Shown piece by piece: positions 8,229 through 17,525 of a DNA stretch of 64,000 bases. The stretch spans positions 372,001-436,000 of the forward strand of contig NZ_SLXS01000001.1 in assembly GCF_004340785.1 (NCBI RefSeq). The letters run 5' to 3'. Numbering within the stretch: the first letter of the stretch is position 1; each line of letters begins with the position of its first letter. The notes beneath the pieces are model-generated. The model saw nothing but the letters and a program-made list of their open reading frames with translations, made no database searches and had not been told where the DNA came from. The DNA comes from Tumebacillus sp. BK434. GTDB lineage: Bacteria; Bacillota; Bacilli; Tumebacillales; Tumebacillaceae. The position numbers and the translations under genes are program-made.

Positions 8229-8647
8229 GCAACGCACTCGCCGCACATCCCGTGCTCGCCGAGCGCGCTGAACAGATCGGCGCGATGGTGACGCGGTCGC
8301 TGGAGATGTCCATTTTTAAACAAGCGGAGCGCGACTTGCAAGAGAGCGGGGAAGCGCAAAGCCTGATCGCCGAACTGCAGCAGAAGCAGGCGGCTGGCGC
8401 TGAGGTCGACGCCGTGCTCGACCGCCTGGAAGGGCTCGATGTCGTCCGCCACTTCTCAGCCGCCCAGCAAGGGCTGTCCGAAGTGATCGAGCATGTGACG
8501 AAGATTCTGACCGCGACCTTGTCCGGTCGCCTCGACATCGTGCTCGAACAGGAAGGCGGCTGCTGCTCGTCCTGCCCGTCGACCGGCTGCGACGGCGTGT
8601 CCGGCTCGGCCGGCTGCACCGGCAGCGCGTCGTCCTGCTCGGCGTAA
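8225..8647 (+). CDS. ricA: YlbF/YmcA family protein (RicA-like)
   Basis: A 140-aa helical protein of the YlbF family. It follows miaB with a 4-nt ATGA overlap, the position occupied by ymcA (ricA) in Bacillus subtilis. There, RicA works with RicF and RicT, carries [4Fe-4S] clusters and supports RNase Y processing and sporulation. The first 115 residues are amphipathic helices. The last 30 are Cys-rich (EGGCCSSCPSTGCDG, then CTGSASSC), seven Cys in all, more than I recall for RicA itself and closer to YlbF. The Cys tail would fit cluster binding. Whether it is RicA or a RicA/RicF hybrid is undecided. Confidence 0.7.
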   Translation: MSNALAAHPVLAERAEQIGAMVTRSLEMSIFKQAERDLQESGEAQSLIAELQQKQAAGAEVDAVLDRLEGLDVVRHFSAAQQGLSEVIEHVTKILTATLSGRLDIVLEQEGGCCSSCPSTGCDGVSGSAGCTGSASSCSA

Positions 8648-8673
8648 GTCGGGATAACATGCTGCTTTTTACA

Positions 8674-8714
8674 GAAAAAGTCTGGTTTCTCAAGAGAGGA
8701 ATCGGACTTTTTTG
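8674..8714 (+). terminator. Probable terminator with imperfect stem
   Basis: An imperfect hairpin runs from AAAAAGTC to GGACTTTT around CTCAAGAG, and is followed by TTTTTT. It ends the miaB-ricA transcript. An extended -10 element, TG-T-TATAAT (8759-8767), then supplies a likely promoter for mutS. Confidence 0.6.
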
Positions 8715-8805
8715 TTTGAATAAGGTTAAGGACAACCGGGACGAATTTTGATGACTTTTGTTATAATGGACAACGAATGTGTGTAGAGCGGGAGGATTTA
8801 GCTGA

Positions 8806-11526
8806 ATGGCGAAGTTTACACCGATGATGCAGCAATATATGGATACGAAAGCGCAGGCGCCGGACGCCTTGCTGTTTTTTCGCTTAGGCGATTTCTATGA
8901 ACTGTTTTTTGACGATGCGGTGACGGCGGCGCGGGAGCTGGAGATCACGCTGACCGGCCGGGGCAACGGCTCCGATGAAAAAATTCCGATGTGCGGCGTA
9001 CCGCATCATTCGGCGGAGAACTATGTCCTGCGCCTCGTGGAAAAAGGCTACAAAGTTGCGATCTGCGACCAGGTCGAAGACGCCTCGGCCGCCAAAGGCA
9101 TCGTGCGCCGCGAGATCGTGCGCGTCGTGACGCCGGGCACGGTGATGGAAAGCAAGGCGCTGCAGGAGAAAGCGAATCTTTACCTTGCGTCGATCGTGCA
9201 CAAGGACGGCGTGTTTGGCGTGTCGTTCTGCGACCTGTCGACCGGGGAACTGCTCGTCGTCGAGCATGCGGACGAGCAGGCGATGCTCGACGAGATGGTG
9301 CGCTACCAGCCGGCAGAAGTGGTCGTGCCGGCGGGCGAGGCGGAGAGCGAGTATGCGAAGACCGTGCAGGAACTGCTGCGCACGGTGCTGACGGCAGGCG
9401 CGGAGAAGACGCACCGCTTCGACCGGGCCGGTGAGACGTTGCGCGGGCATTTTGGCGTGATTTCGGTGGAGTCGTTTGGCCTGGCGGAGCACCCGCTGGC
9501 GGTGTCGGCAGCGGGGATGCTTTTGTCGTATCTGGCTGCGACGCAAAAGCGCAGCTTGAGCCACCTGAAGATGCCGTCCTACATCACGAGCGATGAGTAT
9601 ATGACATTGGACGCTTTCTCTCGGCGCAATCTGGAGCTGATCGAGACCTTGCGCGACAAGAGCAAGCACGGGGCGCTGCTCGGGCTGCTCGACGAGACGG
9701 TGACGGCGATGGGCGGGCGGCTGTTGCGCCGCTTTGTCGAGCGTCCGCTGGCCAACAAGCAGCGCATCGAGGAGCGCTTGGATGCGGTCGGGGAGCTGTA
9801 TGACCAGTTGCTGCTGCGCGAAGATGTGCGCCAACTGCTCGACCTCGTCTATGACTTGGAGCGGCTGGTGGCGCGGGTGGCGTACGGCTCGGCCAATGCG
9901 CGGGACCTGCAGGCGATCGGCTCGTCCCTGTCGATCCTGCCCCATCTGAAAGAGCGCTTGGCGGGCACCGGGGCCGGGCTGCTGCAACACATCGCCGGGC
10001 GGATCGAAGATTTCGGGCCGGTCGTCGACCTGATCGAGCGCGCGGTGGTCGATGAACCGCCGGTGTCGTTGAAGGACGGCGGGGTGATCCGCGACGGTTT
10101 CGACGAGTATCTGGACACGCTGAAGCAGGCCAGCCGTGAGGGGAAGCAGTGGATCGCCAATCTGGAAGCGACCGAGCGCGAGAAGACGGGCATCAAATCG
10201 CTGAAAGTCGGCTTCAACAAAGTGTTCGGCTATTACATTGAAGTCTCGCGCACCAACGTGCAGTACGTGCCGGACACGTACGAGCGCAAGCAGACGCTGA
10301 CCAACGGCGAGCGCTATGTGACGCCGGAGCTGAAAGAAAAAGAATCGCTGATCCTCGAAGCGGAAGAGAAGCTGCTCGATCTGGAATACCAGACGTTTGT
10401 CGGGGTGCGCGATGAAGTGGCGACTTGGCTGTTGAAGATCCAGCAGGCGGCGGAGGCGATCGCGCTGACCGACGTTTTGCAGTCCCTGGCGACGGTGTCG
10501 GCGAAGCGCCGCTATGTGCGCCCGGTGATCGCCACCGATGACCGGATCGTGATCAGTGAAGGGCGTCACCCGGTGGTGGAAGCGATGCTGAAAGGCGAGC
10601 CTTTTGTGGCGAACGATACGCTGCTCGACAACGATAGCCACCAGATCTCACTGATCACCGGGCCGAACATGGCCGGGAAATCGACCTACATGCGGCAGGT
10701 GGCGCTGATCGTGCTGCTCGCCCAGATGGGCTGCTTCGTGCCGGCCGATCACGCCGAGATCGGGATCGTCGACCGCGTGTTCACCCGCATCGGGGCGTCG
10801 GATGACCTCGCGGGCGGTCAGTCGACGTTTATGGTCGAGATGGTGGAGCTGGCGAACATTTTGCATCATGCCACGCCGAAGAGCCTGATCATCCTCGATG
10901 AGATCGGGCGCGGCACGTCGACGTTTGACGGCATCTCGATCGCGCAGGCGGTGGTCGAGTTCCTGCACCGGAATCCGCAGGTCGGGGCGAAGACGCTGTT
11001 TGCGACACACTATCATGAGCTGACGAAGTTCACGGAGTCGTTTGCCGGCGTGCGGCACTATTCGACGCATGTGCAGGAGCAAGGCGACGGGATCGTCTTC
11101 CTGCGCAAGATTCTGCCCCAGGCGGCCGACCGCTCCTACGGGATTCAGGTCGCCAAGCTGGCCGGGCTGCCGCAGGAAGTGCTGGCGCGGGCGCGGGAGA
11201 TCCTGGCCGAACTGGAGCACGGCAAACCGGAGCCGAAGCGGGGCGTGTATCAGCCCAAAGACGATTTGGGCGGCGCGATGATCCTGCGCGACGATGTGGT
11301 GCGGGAGGCGGCGACGGCGTATGAAGCGGACGCGCCTGCCGCCAAGAAGAAGCAGCCGTCAAAAGAAACGGCACCGACGATGCAACTGTCCCTGTTCGCC
11401 GACGGGACGGCGGAGCATCCGGTGGTGGAAGAGCTGAAATCGCTTGACGTGATGAAACTGACGCCGCTCGATGCGATGAATCTGCTCTACCAGCTGCAGC
11501 AAAAAGCGCGGGGAAGTGAGGCATAA
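8806..11526 (+). CDS. mutS: DNA mismatch repair protein MutS
   Basis: A 906-aa mismatch sensor. Domain I has the mispair-reading F-Y-E motif in RLGDFYELFFDDA. The connector, lever and clamp domains follow. The ATPase has Walker A GPNMAGKSTYMRQ (near residue 620), Walker B IILDEIGRGTSTFDG and the ATHYHELT segment. The tail holds a helix-turn-helix dimerisation region, and MQLSLF near residue 863 looks like a beta-clamp-binding motif. ATG 8806 lies behind GGGAGGA. The stop overlaps the mutL ATG (TAATG), as usual for the pair. Confidence 0.97.
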   Translation: MAKFTPMMQQYMDTKAQAPDALLFFRLGDFYELFFDDAVTAARELEITLTGRGNGSDEKIPMCGVPHHSAENYVLRLVEKGYKVAICDQVEDASAAKGIVRREIVRVVTPGTVMESKALQEKANLYLASIVHKDGVFGVSFCDLSTGELLVVEHADEQAMLDEMVRYQPAEVVVPAGEAESEYAKTVQELLRTVLTAGAEKTHRFDRAGETLRGHFGVISVESFGLAEHPLAVSAAGMLLSYLAATQKRSLSHLKMPSYITSDEYMTLDAFSRRNLELIETLRDKSKHGALLGLLDETVTAMGGRLLRRFVERPLANKQRIEERLDAVGELYDQLLLREDVRQLLDLVYDLERLVARVAYGSANARDLQAIGSSLSILPHLKERLAGTGAGLLQHIAGRIEDFGPVVDLIERAVVDEPPVSLKDGGVIRDGFDEYLDTLKQASREGKQWIANLEATEREKTGIKSLKVGFNKVFGYYIEVSRTNVQYVPDTYERKQTLTNGERYVTPELKEKESLILEAEEKLLDLEYQTFVGVRDEVATWLLKIQQAAEAIALTDVLQSLATVSAKRRYVRPVIATDDRIVISEGRHPVVEAMLKGEPFVANDTLLDNDSHQISLITGPNMAGKSTYMRQVALIVLLAQMGCFVPADHAEIGIVDRVFTRIGASDDLAGGQSTFMVEMVELANILHHATPKSLIILDEIGRGTSTFDGISIAQAVVEFLHRNPQVGAKTLFATHYHELTKFTESFAGVRHYSTHVQEQGDGIVFLRKILPQAADRSYGIQVAKLAGLPQEVLARAREILAELEHGKPEPKRGVYQPKDDLGGAMILRDDVVREAATAYEADAPAAKKKQPSKETAPTMQLSLFADGTAEHPVVEELKSLDVMKLTPLDAMNLLYQLQQKARGSEA

Positions 11527-13601
11527 TGGGAAGAATTGCAGTCTTGAGCGACCTGCTCGCCAACAAGATCGCCGCCGGGGAAGTGGTCGAACGCCCGGCG
11601 TCGGTCATCAAGGAACTGCTTGAAAACGCGGTCGATGCGGACAGCACACAGATCATCGTCGAGATCGAGCAAGGCGGGCTTGACCTGATCAAAGTCTCCG
11701 ACAACGGCTACGGGATGGAGAAAGACGATGCTTTGAAGGCGTTCGAGCGCCACGCGACGAGCAAGATCAAGACGGACAAAGACTTGTTCCGCATCCGTAC
11801 GCTCGGCTTTCGCGGCGAGGCGTTGCCGTCGATCGCCTCGGTGGCGAAAGTGGAAGCGAAGACGCGGACGCTGGAGGCGAATGAAGGAACGCTCGTCAAA
11901 ATCGACGGCGGCACCCTGGTCGCGCATGACGTGTGCGCGGCGAAAAAGGGGACGGAGATCGCCGTGCGCGATCTGTTTTACAACACCCCGGCCCGCTTGA
12001 AGTATCTCAAGTCGATTCAGACGGAGCTCGGGCACATCTTGGACTATGTGAACCGGATGGCTTTGGCGCATCCGCAGATCTCTTTCCGGCTGTACCACAA
12101 CGGACGGCAGGTGATCCAGACGCCGGGCGACGGGAAGCTCCTGCACGCGGTCGCGGCGATCTACGGCAGCGACATCGCGCGGCAGATGGTGCCGGTCGAA
12201 TGGGAGACGTACGATTACAAGATCGAAGGGGTGGCGGGGTATCCTGAACTCAACCGGGCCAACCGCAACCACTGTTCGTTCTTCATCAACGGGCGCTTCG
12301 TGCGCAGCTACCAGTTGATGAACGCAGTGCAGTCGGCGTACCATACGCTCCTGCCGATCAACCGCTACCCGGTCGTCGTGCTGTCGCTGACGCTCGACCC
12401 GGGGCTGGTCGATGTGAACGTGCATCCGAACAAACTGGAAGTGCGCTTCTCCGAGGAGAAAGACGTGATGACCGCCGTGCAGCAAGCGGTGGAATCGGCT
12501 TTAAAAGGTCAGACCTTTATTCCGAAAGCGACGGCGAAGTCGTTCGATACAGAGCCAAAGGAAAAATCGTCGCAGGAGACGATGGACTTGCGGGTCATCT
12601 CGCCGCCCGCAGAGCCCAAGCCGGCGCCGACCGCGCCGGCCCGCTACGTGCCCGGCGCCAACGGACCCAAATACCGCGAACCGCTCCCGCAAGGCGGTGC
12701 CCTCGTCCGCGAAACGCCGACCACCGCCTACCGCCCGAAAGAGCGGGAGCGCGAACGGGATCAGCATCTGTCACGGCAGCAGGTCGACGCGGCGCTGGGC
12801 GCTTATCGCCGCCCGCCAGACGACCAGCCGAAGCGGGCGGAAGAAGAGCAGGTGAGGCTGTCAGGGCAAACCGGGCAGTCTAGGCAGTCTGGGTCCGACG
12901 CTGACGATTCGCGAGCGGAGGATGTTCTGCAGAGCGCGGCAGCGACTCCGGACCCCGAACAGGCATCGCTTGCCGCTGACGCAACGGCTCCACAGGAGCA
13001 AGAGGACGTGCGCGCCAACGTTCCGCAGTTCCAACCGGTCGCTCAGGTGCTGGGCATGTACATCGTCGCCCAGGACGAGACCGGCCTCTATCTGATCGAC
13101 CAGCACGCCGCCCACGAGAAAGTCTTGTTCGAGAAGTTCTCCGGCAAGCTCGCCGCGCGCCAGCTCCATCCCTTGCCGCTCTTGGTGCCGCTTACGCTGG
13201 AGCTGACAGCGGCAGAAGCGGCGCAACTGGAAGAACGCATCCCGGCGCTGTTGGAATGCCAGATCGAAGTGGAGAGCTTCGGGGGCAAATCGTTTTTGAT
13301 CCGCAGTGTCCCGGACATCTGGGAAGGGCAAAATACGCAGGCGCTGCTGCAGGAGCTGATCGACGAGCTGCTTCAGGAAGGCAGCGCCCGCAATCCGCTG
13401 CAGCTGATCGAAAACAAAGTCATCAGCAAAGCGTGTAAAGCGGCGATCAAAGCCAACCAATGGCTGTCGATGCCGGAGATGATCGCCTTGTGCGACCAGT
13501 TGCGGGAGCTGAAAAATCCGTTCACCTGCCCGCACGGCCGCCCGATCATCATCCACATGTCGAACTACGATCTGGAGAAGCAATTTAAAAGGGTGATGTA
13601 G
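11526..13601 (+). CDS. mutL: DNA mismatch repair endonuclease MutL
   Basis: A 691-aa MutL. The N-terminal GHKL ATPase has IAAGEVVERPASVIKELLENAVDA, DNGYGM and TLGFRGEALPSIA. A low-complexity linker rich in E, Q and P spans about residues 335-490. The C-terminal domain carries the nicking-endonuclease motif DQHAAHEKVLFE (the DQHAx2Ex4E pattern), with ACKAAIK and CPHGRP completing the metal site. This is the endonuclease type found in bacteria without MutH. It is coupled to mutS by a 1-nt overlap. Confidence 0.97.
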   Translation: MGRIAVLSDLLANKIAAGEVVERPASVIKELLENAVDADSTQIIVEIEQGGLDLIKVSDNGYGMEKDDALKAFERHATSKIKTDKDLFRIRTLGFRGEALPSIASVAKVEAKTRTLEANEGTLVKIDGGTLVAHDVCAAKKGTEIAVRDLFYNTPARLKYLKSIQTELGHILDYVNRMALAHPQISFRLYHNGRQVIQTPGDGKLLHAVAAIYGSDIARQMVPVEWETYDYKIEGVAGYPELNRANRNHCSFFINGRFVRSYQLMNAVQSAYHTLLPINRYPVVVLSLTLDPGLVDVNVHPNKLEVRFSEEKDVMTAVQQAVESALKGQTFIPKATAKSFDTEPKEKSSQETMDLRVISPPAEPKPAPTAPARYVPGANGPKYREPLPQGGALVRETPTTAYRPKERERERDQHLSRQQVDAALGAYRRPPDDQPKRAEEEQVRLSGQTGQSRQSGSDADDSRAEDVLQSAAATPDPEQASLAADATAPQEQEDVRANVPQFQPVAQVLGMYIVAQDETGLYLIDQHAAHEKVLFEKFSGKLAARQLHPLPLLVPLTLELTAAEAAQLEERIPALLECQIEVESFGGKSFLIRSVPDIWEGQNTQALLQELIDELLQEGSARNPLQLIENKVISKACKAAIKANQWLSMPEMIALCDQLRELKNPFTCPHGRPIIIHMSNYDLEKQFKRVM

Positions 13602-14396
13602 GTGCAAAACCGTCCAATTACCGTAACCACCGGACTGAAAGTCCGCGCTGCATACGTCGAGCAGGCCCATGTCTACGCCGCTGCGATCGGCGGCACGTAC
13701 GTCGAGCGCAACAAGCGCGGCTTAGGCAACATGCAGGAAATCTACGGGGATCCTCTGCTCGTCGTCTCCGAGCGGGTCAAACTGCATATCGGCGACGAAG
13801 AATTCTTTTTTCATCCAAGCATGGCAAATACAAGAATCAAGCGCCTGAAATCTGGCGACAATGATATCGTGATCGAGTATACAGACGCCCGCCCCGGCGA
13901 TGTCATCCTCGACTGTACGCTCGGGCTCGGCTCCGATTCGATCGTGTTCGCCCATGTCGCCGGCGAGACGGGACGGGTGATCGGCGTGGAATCCTCGCCG
14001 GTCATCGCCTATCTCGTTCAGCGCGGCCTGCAGGAATTCACCGTCGACGTCAAAGCGGTGAATGAAGCGATGCGGCGCGTGGAAGTGGTCTGTGCCGACC
14101 ACCTCGACTACATGCGCGCGTTGCCCGACAATTCGGTCGACATCGTCTATTTCGACCCGATGTTCCGCCGCACCGTCGAGAAGTCGCAAGCGATGGAGCC
14201 GATGCGCGTCCTCGGCAACGACCGCCCGATCGAGCTCGCCGCCGTCACCGAGGCGAAGCGCGTGGCCAGACGGCGCGTCGTGATGAAAGAGCGCTGGTAC
14301 TCCAAAGAGTTTGCGCGCCTCGGCTTTCAAATTTTGCGCAAGTCTTCCGGTTCGACAAATTATGGGGTGATAGATCTGGAGGAGGCGGGCATATGA
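13602..14396 (+). CDS. RsmJ-like class I SAM methyltransferase
   Basis: A 264-aa predicted RNA methyltransferase. Motif I is VILDCTLGLGSDSIVFA, the SAM-acidic position is VIGVESS, and the catalytic-loop position reads VYFDPMFRR. The DPMF form and the DxTxGLG pattern match the RsmJ (16S rRNA G1516 N2-methyltransferase, SAM_MT) family; the true substrate here is not known. The GTG at 13602 follows directly on the mutL stop codon. It overlaps miaA by 4 nt, so it belongs to the mutSL-miaA-hfq transcript. Confidence 0.75.
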   Translation: MQNRPITVTTGLKVRAAYVEQAHVYAAAIGGTYVERNKRGLGNMQEIYGDPLLVVSERVKLHIGDEEFFFHPSMANTRIKRLKSGDNDIVIEYTDARPGDVILDCTLGLGSDSIVFAHVAGETGRVIGVESSPVIAYLVQRGLQEFTVDVKAVNEAMRRVEVVCADHLDYMRALPDNSVDIVYFDPMFRRTVEKSQAMEPMRVLGNDRPIELAAVTEAKRVARRRVVMKERWYSKEFARLGFQILRKSSGSTNYGVIDLEEAGI

Positions 14397-15334
14397 TGGG
14401 GGCAAAACCAAAGATTCTGATCATCGTCGGCCCGACCGCCGTCGGCAAAACGGCGCTGAGCATCGCCTGCGCCAAGGAATTTGACGGCGAGATCCTCTCG
14501 GCCGACTCGATGCAGATCTACCGGGGCATGGACATCGGCACAGCGAAGATCACACCGGAGGAGATGGCAGGCATTCCCCATTACGGCCTCGATCTTGTAG
14601 CGCCCGACCAGCCGTTCACGGTCGTCGAGTTCAAAGCGTACGCCGACCGCGTCATCCGTGACATCGAAGCCCGTGGCAAACTGCCGATCATCGTCGGCGG
14701 GACGATGCTGTACGTGAAAGCGCTGATCGACCCGATGGATTTTACGGAAGCAAAAGAAGACCCCGAGTTTCGCCAACAGCTCTGGCAGCAAGCGGAAGAG
14801 CACGGCGGCGAACCCTTACATAAGCAGTTGCAGGAGATCGACCCGGTCACGGCGGAGCGCCTGCATCCAAACGATGTCAAACGCGTCATCCGCGCGCTGG
14901 AAGTGCATCATGTCACCGGCGTGCCCTTGTCTGCGTCTTTTGCCAATCAGGCGTCCGAAGGGCCGTATGACCCGGTGCTGGTCGGTTTGAATCTGGAGGA
15001 CCGCCAGGAGTTGTACGACCGGATCAACCGGCGCGTGGACATCATGGTCGGGCAAGGGCTGCTCGCAGAAGTGAAAACCCTGTTAGCGGCAGGCTACCAC
15101 CGCGAACTGCAAAGCATGCAGGCGATCGGCTACAAGGAGATCGTCGATCACCTCGAAGGGCGGCTGACGCTGCAAGAGGCGGTGGAAGCGGTGAAACAGG
15201 GTTCGCGGCGGTATGCCAAGCGCCAACTGTCCTGGTGGCGGCGGGAAGAGCGGATTCATTGGTTCGATGTCCAATCTACGAACGAACCAGAACGTTTACG
15301 AAAAATCCGCAACTTGCTAGAAGGAATTTCATAG
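14393..15334 (+). CDS. miaA: tRNA dimethylallyltransferase
   Basis: A 313-aa prenyltransferase that adds dimethylallyl to A37 of tRNAs, making the substrate for MiaB (6756). Signature segments are the P-loop [30 protein letters not shown], the [11 protein letters not shown] segment, and [20 protein letters not shown] and [13 protein letters not shown] near the C-terminus complete the pattern. It overlaps the previous gene by 4 nt and is followed 45 nt later by hfq, the usual miaA-hfq order. Confidence 0.96.
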   Translation: MMGAKPKILIIVGPTAVGKTALSIACAKEFDGEILSADSMQIYRGMDIGTAKITPEEMAGIPHYGLDLVAPDQPFTVVEFKAYADRVIRDIEARGKLPIIVGGTMLYVKALIDPMDFTEAKEDPEFRQQLWQQAEEHGGEPLHKQLQEIDPVTAERLHPNDVKRVIRALEVHHVTGVPLSASFANQASEGPYDPVLVGLNLEDRQELYDRINRRVDIMVGQGLLAEVKTLLAAGYHRELQSMQAIGYKEIVDHLEGRLTLQEAVEAVKQGSRRYAKRQLSWWRREERIHWFDVQSTNEPERLRKIRNLLEGIS

Positions 15335-15378
15335 AAGGGGTACGAATACCATATATAAAAAGAGTGGGGGTAAATATT

Positions 15379-15609
15379 TTGAACAAACAACAGATCAATA
15401 TCCAAGATCACTTTCTGAATCAAATCCGCAAGGATAACATTCCGGTGATCATTTACCTCGTGAACGGATTCCAAATTCGCGGCGTTGTCAAAGCGTTTGA
15501 CAATTTCACGATCATCGTCGAATCGGAAGGCAAGCAGCAAATGGTATACAAACACGCAATTTCTACGTTTACCCCGATGAAGAATGTAAGTTTCCACGCT
15601 GCTGAATAA
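15379..15609 (+). CDS. hfq: RNA chaperone Hfq
   Basis: A 76-aa Sm-like protein that forms hexamers and helps sRNA-mRNA pairing. Sm1 is visible as [26 protein letters not shown] and Sm2 as the VYKHAISTF motif (YKHAI with the conserved Lys-His). The start is taken as TTG 15379, 7-8 nt after GTGGGGG. A longer in-frame reading back into miaA is an artefact. It follows miaA and is ended by the terminator at 15632. Confidence 0.96.
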   Translation: MNKQQINIQDHFLNQIRKDNIPVIIYLVNGFQIRGVVKAFDNFTIIVESEGKQQMVYKHAISTFTPMKNVSFHAAE

Positions 15610-15631
15610 GCGTTGAGATAGAAAACGCTTG

Positions 15632-15662
15632 AGAAGTGTTCCTCTGGAGCACTTCTTTTTTT
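15632..15662 (+). terminator. Rho-independent terminator
   Basis: AGAAGTGTTCC and GGAGCACTTCT arms (one mismatch) around a TCT loop are followed by a run of seven or more T. It ends the mutS-to-hfq transcript. Confidence 0.85.
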
Positions 15663-15708
15663 ATTTTCGGCGCGGGCGGGGAAGACTTGACGGTGAGGTG
15701 ATGCAACC

Positions 15709-15918
15709 GTGGATAACCGTGAAGATCAAACGCTGCAGGGAGAGTCGATCGAGCACATCTTCAACATCCTAAATGATGTCAAAGCGGCCCAACTGCCCGT
15801 CTCCGATGCCCTCGATTCGTTGGCCTACTGGTATCACGAGGCGTTCCAAACGGGCGAGATCGACGTCGAAGAGCCGTCTGATGCCGACCTGTACGACGGG
15901 GAAGACATGTGGACGTAA
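15709..15918 (+). CDS. Small acidic hypothetical protein
   Basis: A 69-aa acidic protein with a predicted helical middle (IEHIFNILNDVKAAQLPVSDAL). The C-terminus is strongly acidic (EEPSDADLYDGEDMW). No family is recognised. GTG 15709 is preceded by GGTGAGGTGA at 8-9 nt, and the gene is closed by its own terminator at 15934, so it is probably real. It has no signal peptide or membrane segment. Confidence 0.65.
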   Translation: MDNREDQTLQGESIEHIFNILNDVKAAQLPVSDALDSLAYWYHEAFQTGEIDVEEPSDADLYDGEDMWT

Positions 15919-15933
15919 GGAAACACGTCAGAA

Positions 15934-15963
15934 AAGACCGCAGCGCTGCCTGCGGTCTTTTTG
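15934..15963 (+). terminator. Rho-independent terminator
   Basis: A perfect 10-bp stem (AAGACCGCAG / CTGCGGTCTT) with a 6-nt loop is followed by TTTT. Confidence 0.85.
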
Positions 15964-16037
15964 GTCGCGAAACGATGTTGGCCTCAAGTCTTGTGTGCGC
16001 GTTTTGCCGTGCCGGTTGCGGCGGGGGCTTGCGGGAA

Positions 16038-16592
16038 TCAGAAATTGATCGGTACGCTGTGGCCTTTGTTCTTCTGGCCTTTGCGGTTGTCTTTGATCAT
16101 TCGGACTTCGAGCAGCCCGTTGCGGTATTGAGCGCGGGCTTGCTGCGGGCGGACGCGGGCGGGGAGGATGACACTGCGGTCGAAGTCGCCGCGGAACCGC
16201 TCGTCGAGGTGAAAGCGGTCTTTGGAAAAATTGCTGAAGCGGCCGACGAGCGACCCGGAGACGCTGAGTTGCTCGGGCTGCACATCGACATGGACGTCGC
16301 CGGAGGATTCCAGCCCTGGCACTTCGATCACGGCGACGACTTCCTGGCGGGTCTGGTAGATGTCGATGCGGGGGAAGAGGCCGCCGCTTGTCACATCGGT
16401 GCCGTGCAGCCCCTGACCGCCGAACATCCCCTGCCAGTCGGGCATCGCCTGCAGCTTGTTCAGCTCCGTCATCGGCAACTGCTTCATCACGTTTTGCAAA
16501 AACTGCGGACCAAACATGCGGCGCAATCCTTCGTTCATATTGCCGAGGCCGCGCATTTGATCAAAGGAGTTCCCGTTGTCATTGTTCACCAT
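16038..16592 (-). CDS. Hsp20/alpha-crystallin family small heat-shock protein
   Basis: A 184-aa small chaperone. The N-terminal 75 residues are Met/Gln/Gly rich (MRGLGNMNEGLRRMFG). The alpha-crystallin domain starts at FPRIDIYQTRQEVVAVIEVPG and includes VHVDVQPEQLSVSGS. The IxI-type end is weak (HSVPINF). RFRGDFDRSVILPARV fits the conserved beta8-9 region. It is transcribed convergently with the small gene at 15709 and divergently from the tRNA array. No CIRCE element was seen upstream. Confidence 0.85.
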   Translation of the reverse strand: MVNNDNGNSFDQMRGLGNMNEGLRRMFGPQFLQNVMKQLPMTELNKLQAMPDWQGMFGGQGLHGTDVTSGGLFPRIDIYQTRQEVVAVIEVPGLESSGDVHVDVQPEQLSVSGSLVGRFSNFSKDRFHLDERFRGDFDRSVILPARVRPQQARAQYRNGLLEVRMIKDNRKGQKNKGHSVPINF

Positions 16593-16812
16593 GCGCCTGT
16601 TTTCACCTGCCTTTCAGCTTCCTTCGCTATTACCAGCCTATGCAGATTGAGCAGGGAAAGGTGACACTGCGATTTTTCGTTTCTGGGGAAGAAAATTGAA
16701 CCTTTTCTTGGCAGGCGGGCGATAATGTGCAGTTTTGTTCGCTCCGAACCGTTGAAAAGCGGTGCGGTACATGGTACATTATATCTCGTCAGGCGGACAG
16801 CAAATGAAGCGC

Positions 16813-16841
16813 TTGACGCTACTAGTGAGTTGTGATACAGT
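16813..16841 (+). promoter_or_regulatory. Promoter of the tRNA array
   Basis: TTGACG (16813-16818), a 17-bp spacer and TACAGT (16836-16841) lie 18 nt before the first tRNA. The 268 bp between hsp20 and the first tRNA hold nothing else that I recognise. Confidence 0.7.
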
Positions 16842-16859
16842 AGTTCTCACGAACAATAC

Positions 16860-16935
16860 AGGGGTATAGTTCAGTTGGTAGAACGTCGGTCTCCAAAACC
16901 GGATGTCGTGGGTTCAAGTCCTACTGCCCCTGCCA
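16860..16935 (+). tRNA. tRNA-Trp (CCA)
   Basis: Acceptor AGGGGTA pairs with TGCCCCT. The anticodon loop is CTCCAAA (anticodon CCA), the T-loop is GGTTCAAGTCC, and the 3' CCA is encoded. It is first in the 13-tRNA array. Confidence 0.96.
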
Positions 16936-16997
16936 CTTTCTTAAAAAACACCACTTGCATCGCGTAGCGAGATGTGGTATATTATAAACTCAGTCGA

Positions 16998-17072
16998 TGG
17001 GGAGTCGCCAAGCGGTAAGGCAACGGACTTTGACTCCGTCATGCGAAGGTTCGATCCCTTCCTCCCCAGCCA
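16998..17072 (+). tRNA. tRNA-Gln (TTG)
   Basis: Acceptor TGGGGAG pairs with CTCCCCA. The anticodon loop is CTTTGAC with anticodon TTG, and the CCA end is encoded. Confidence 0.96.
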
Positions 17073-17083
17073 TAGATCTTTGA

Positions 17084-17166
17084 GCGGATGTGGCGGAATT
17101 GGCAGACGCACTGGTTTTAGGTACCAGCGGGCGACCGTGGGGGTTCGAGTCCCTTCATCCGCACCA
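17084..17166 (+). tRNA. tRNA-Leu (TAG)
   Basis: A class II tRNA with an extended variable arm (GGGCGACCGTGG region). The anticodon loop is TTTAGGT with anticodon TAG, and the 3' ACCA is encoded. Confidence 0.95.
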
Positions 17167-17189
17167 TTTTCTCAAGCAACCATATATGT

Positions 17190-17266
17190 GTGCCCATAGC
17201 TCAGCCGGATAGAGCGTTTGACTACGAATCAAAAGGCCGGGAGTTCGAATCTCTCTGGGCACGCCA
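17190..17266 (+). tRNA. tRNA-Arg (ACG)
   Basis: Acceptor GTGCCCA pairs with TGGGCAC. The anticodon loop is CTACGAA with anticodon ACG, expected to be edited to ICG by TadA. Confidence 0.96.
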
Positions 17267-17274
17267 TTTACCTT

Positions 17275-17350
17275 GGGGGTATAGCTCAGTTGGTAGAGCA
17301 CCTGCCTTGCAAGCAGGGGGTCAGCGGTTCGAATCCGCTTATCTCCACCA
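17275..17350 (+). tRNA. tRNA-Ala (TGC)
   Basis: The anticodon loop is CTTGCAA with anticodon TGC. Acceptor GGGGGTA pairs with TATCTCC through two G-U pairs, including the G3-U70 identity pair of alanine tRNAs. CCA is encoded. Confidence 0.95.
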
Positions 17351-17354
17351 TTGT

Positions 17355-17430
17355 TCCTCAATAGCTCAGTTGGTAGAGCGCCCGACTGTTAATCGGATGG
17401 TCACAGGTTCGAGTCCTGTTTGAGGAGCCA
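17355..17430 (+). tRNA. tRNA-Asn (GTT)
   Basis: Acceptor TCCTCAA pairs with TTGAGGA. The anticodon loop is CTGTTAA with anticodon GTT, and the CCA end is encoded. Confidence 0.96.
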
Positions 17431-17435
17431 TACAC

Positions 17436-17512
17436 GGCTCGTTGGAGAAGCGGCTTAACTCACCGCCCTTTCAAGGCGGCATTCACGGGTTCGAATCCCG
17501 TACGAGTCACCA
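17436..17512 (+). tRNA. tRNA-Glu (TTC)
   Basis: Acceptor GGCTCGT pairs with ACGAGTC. The anticodon loop is CTTTCAA with anticodon TTC. It is followed by compound hairpin element A. Confidence 0.95.
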
Positions 17513-17525
17513 TTTTTTAAAGGTA

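Noticed and set aside
15235..15378. Longer Hfq starting inside miaA
   Set aside because: The extension is miaA read in another frame. Hfq proteins start MNKQQ... and TTG 15379 has a good ribosome site.
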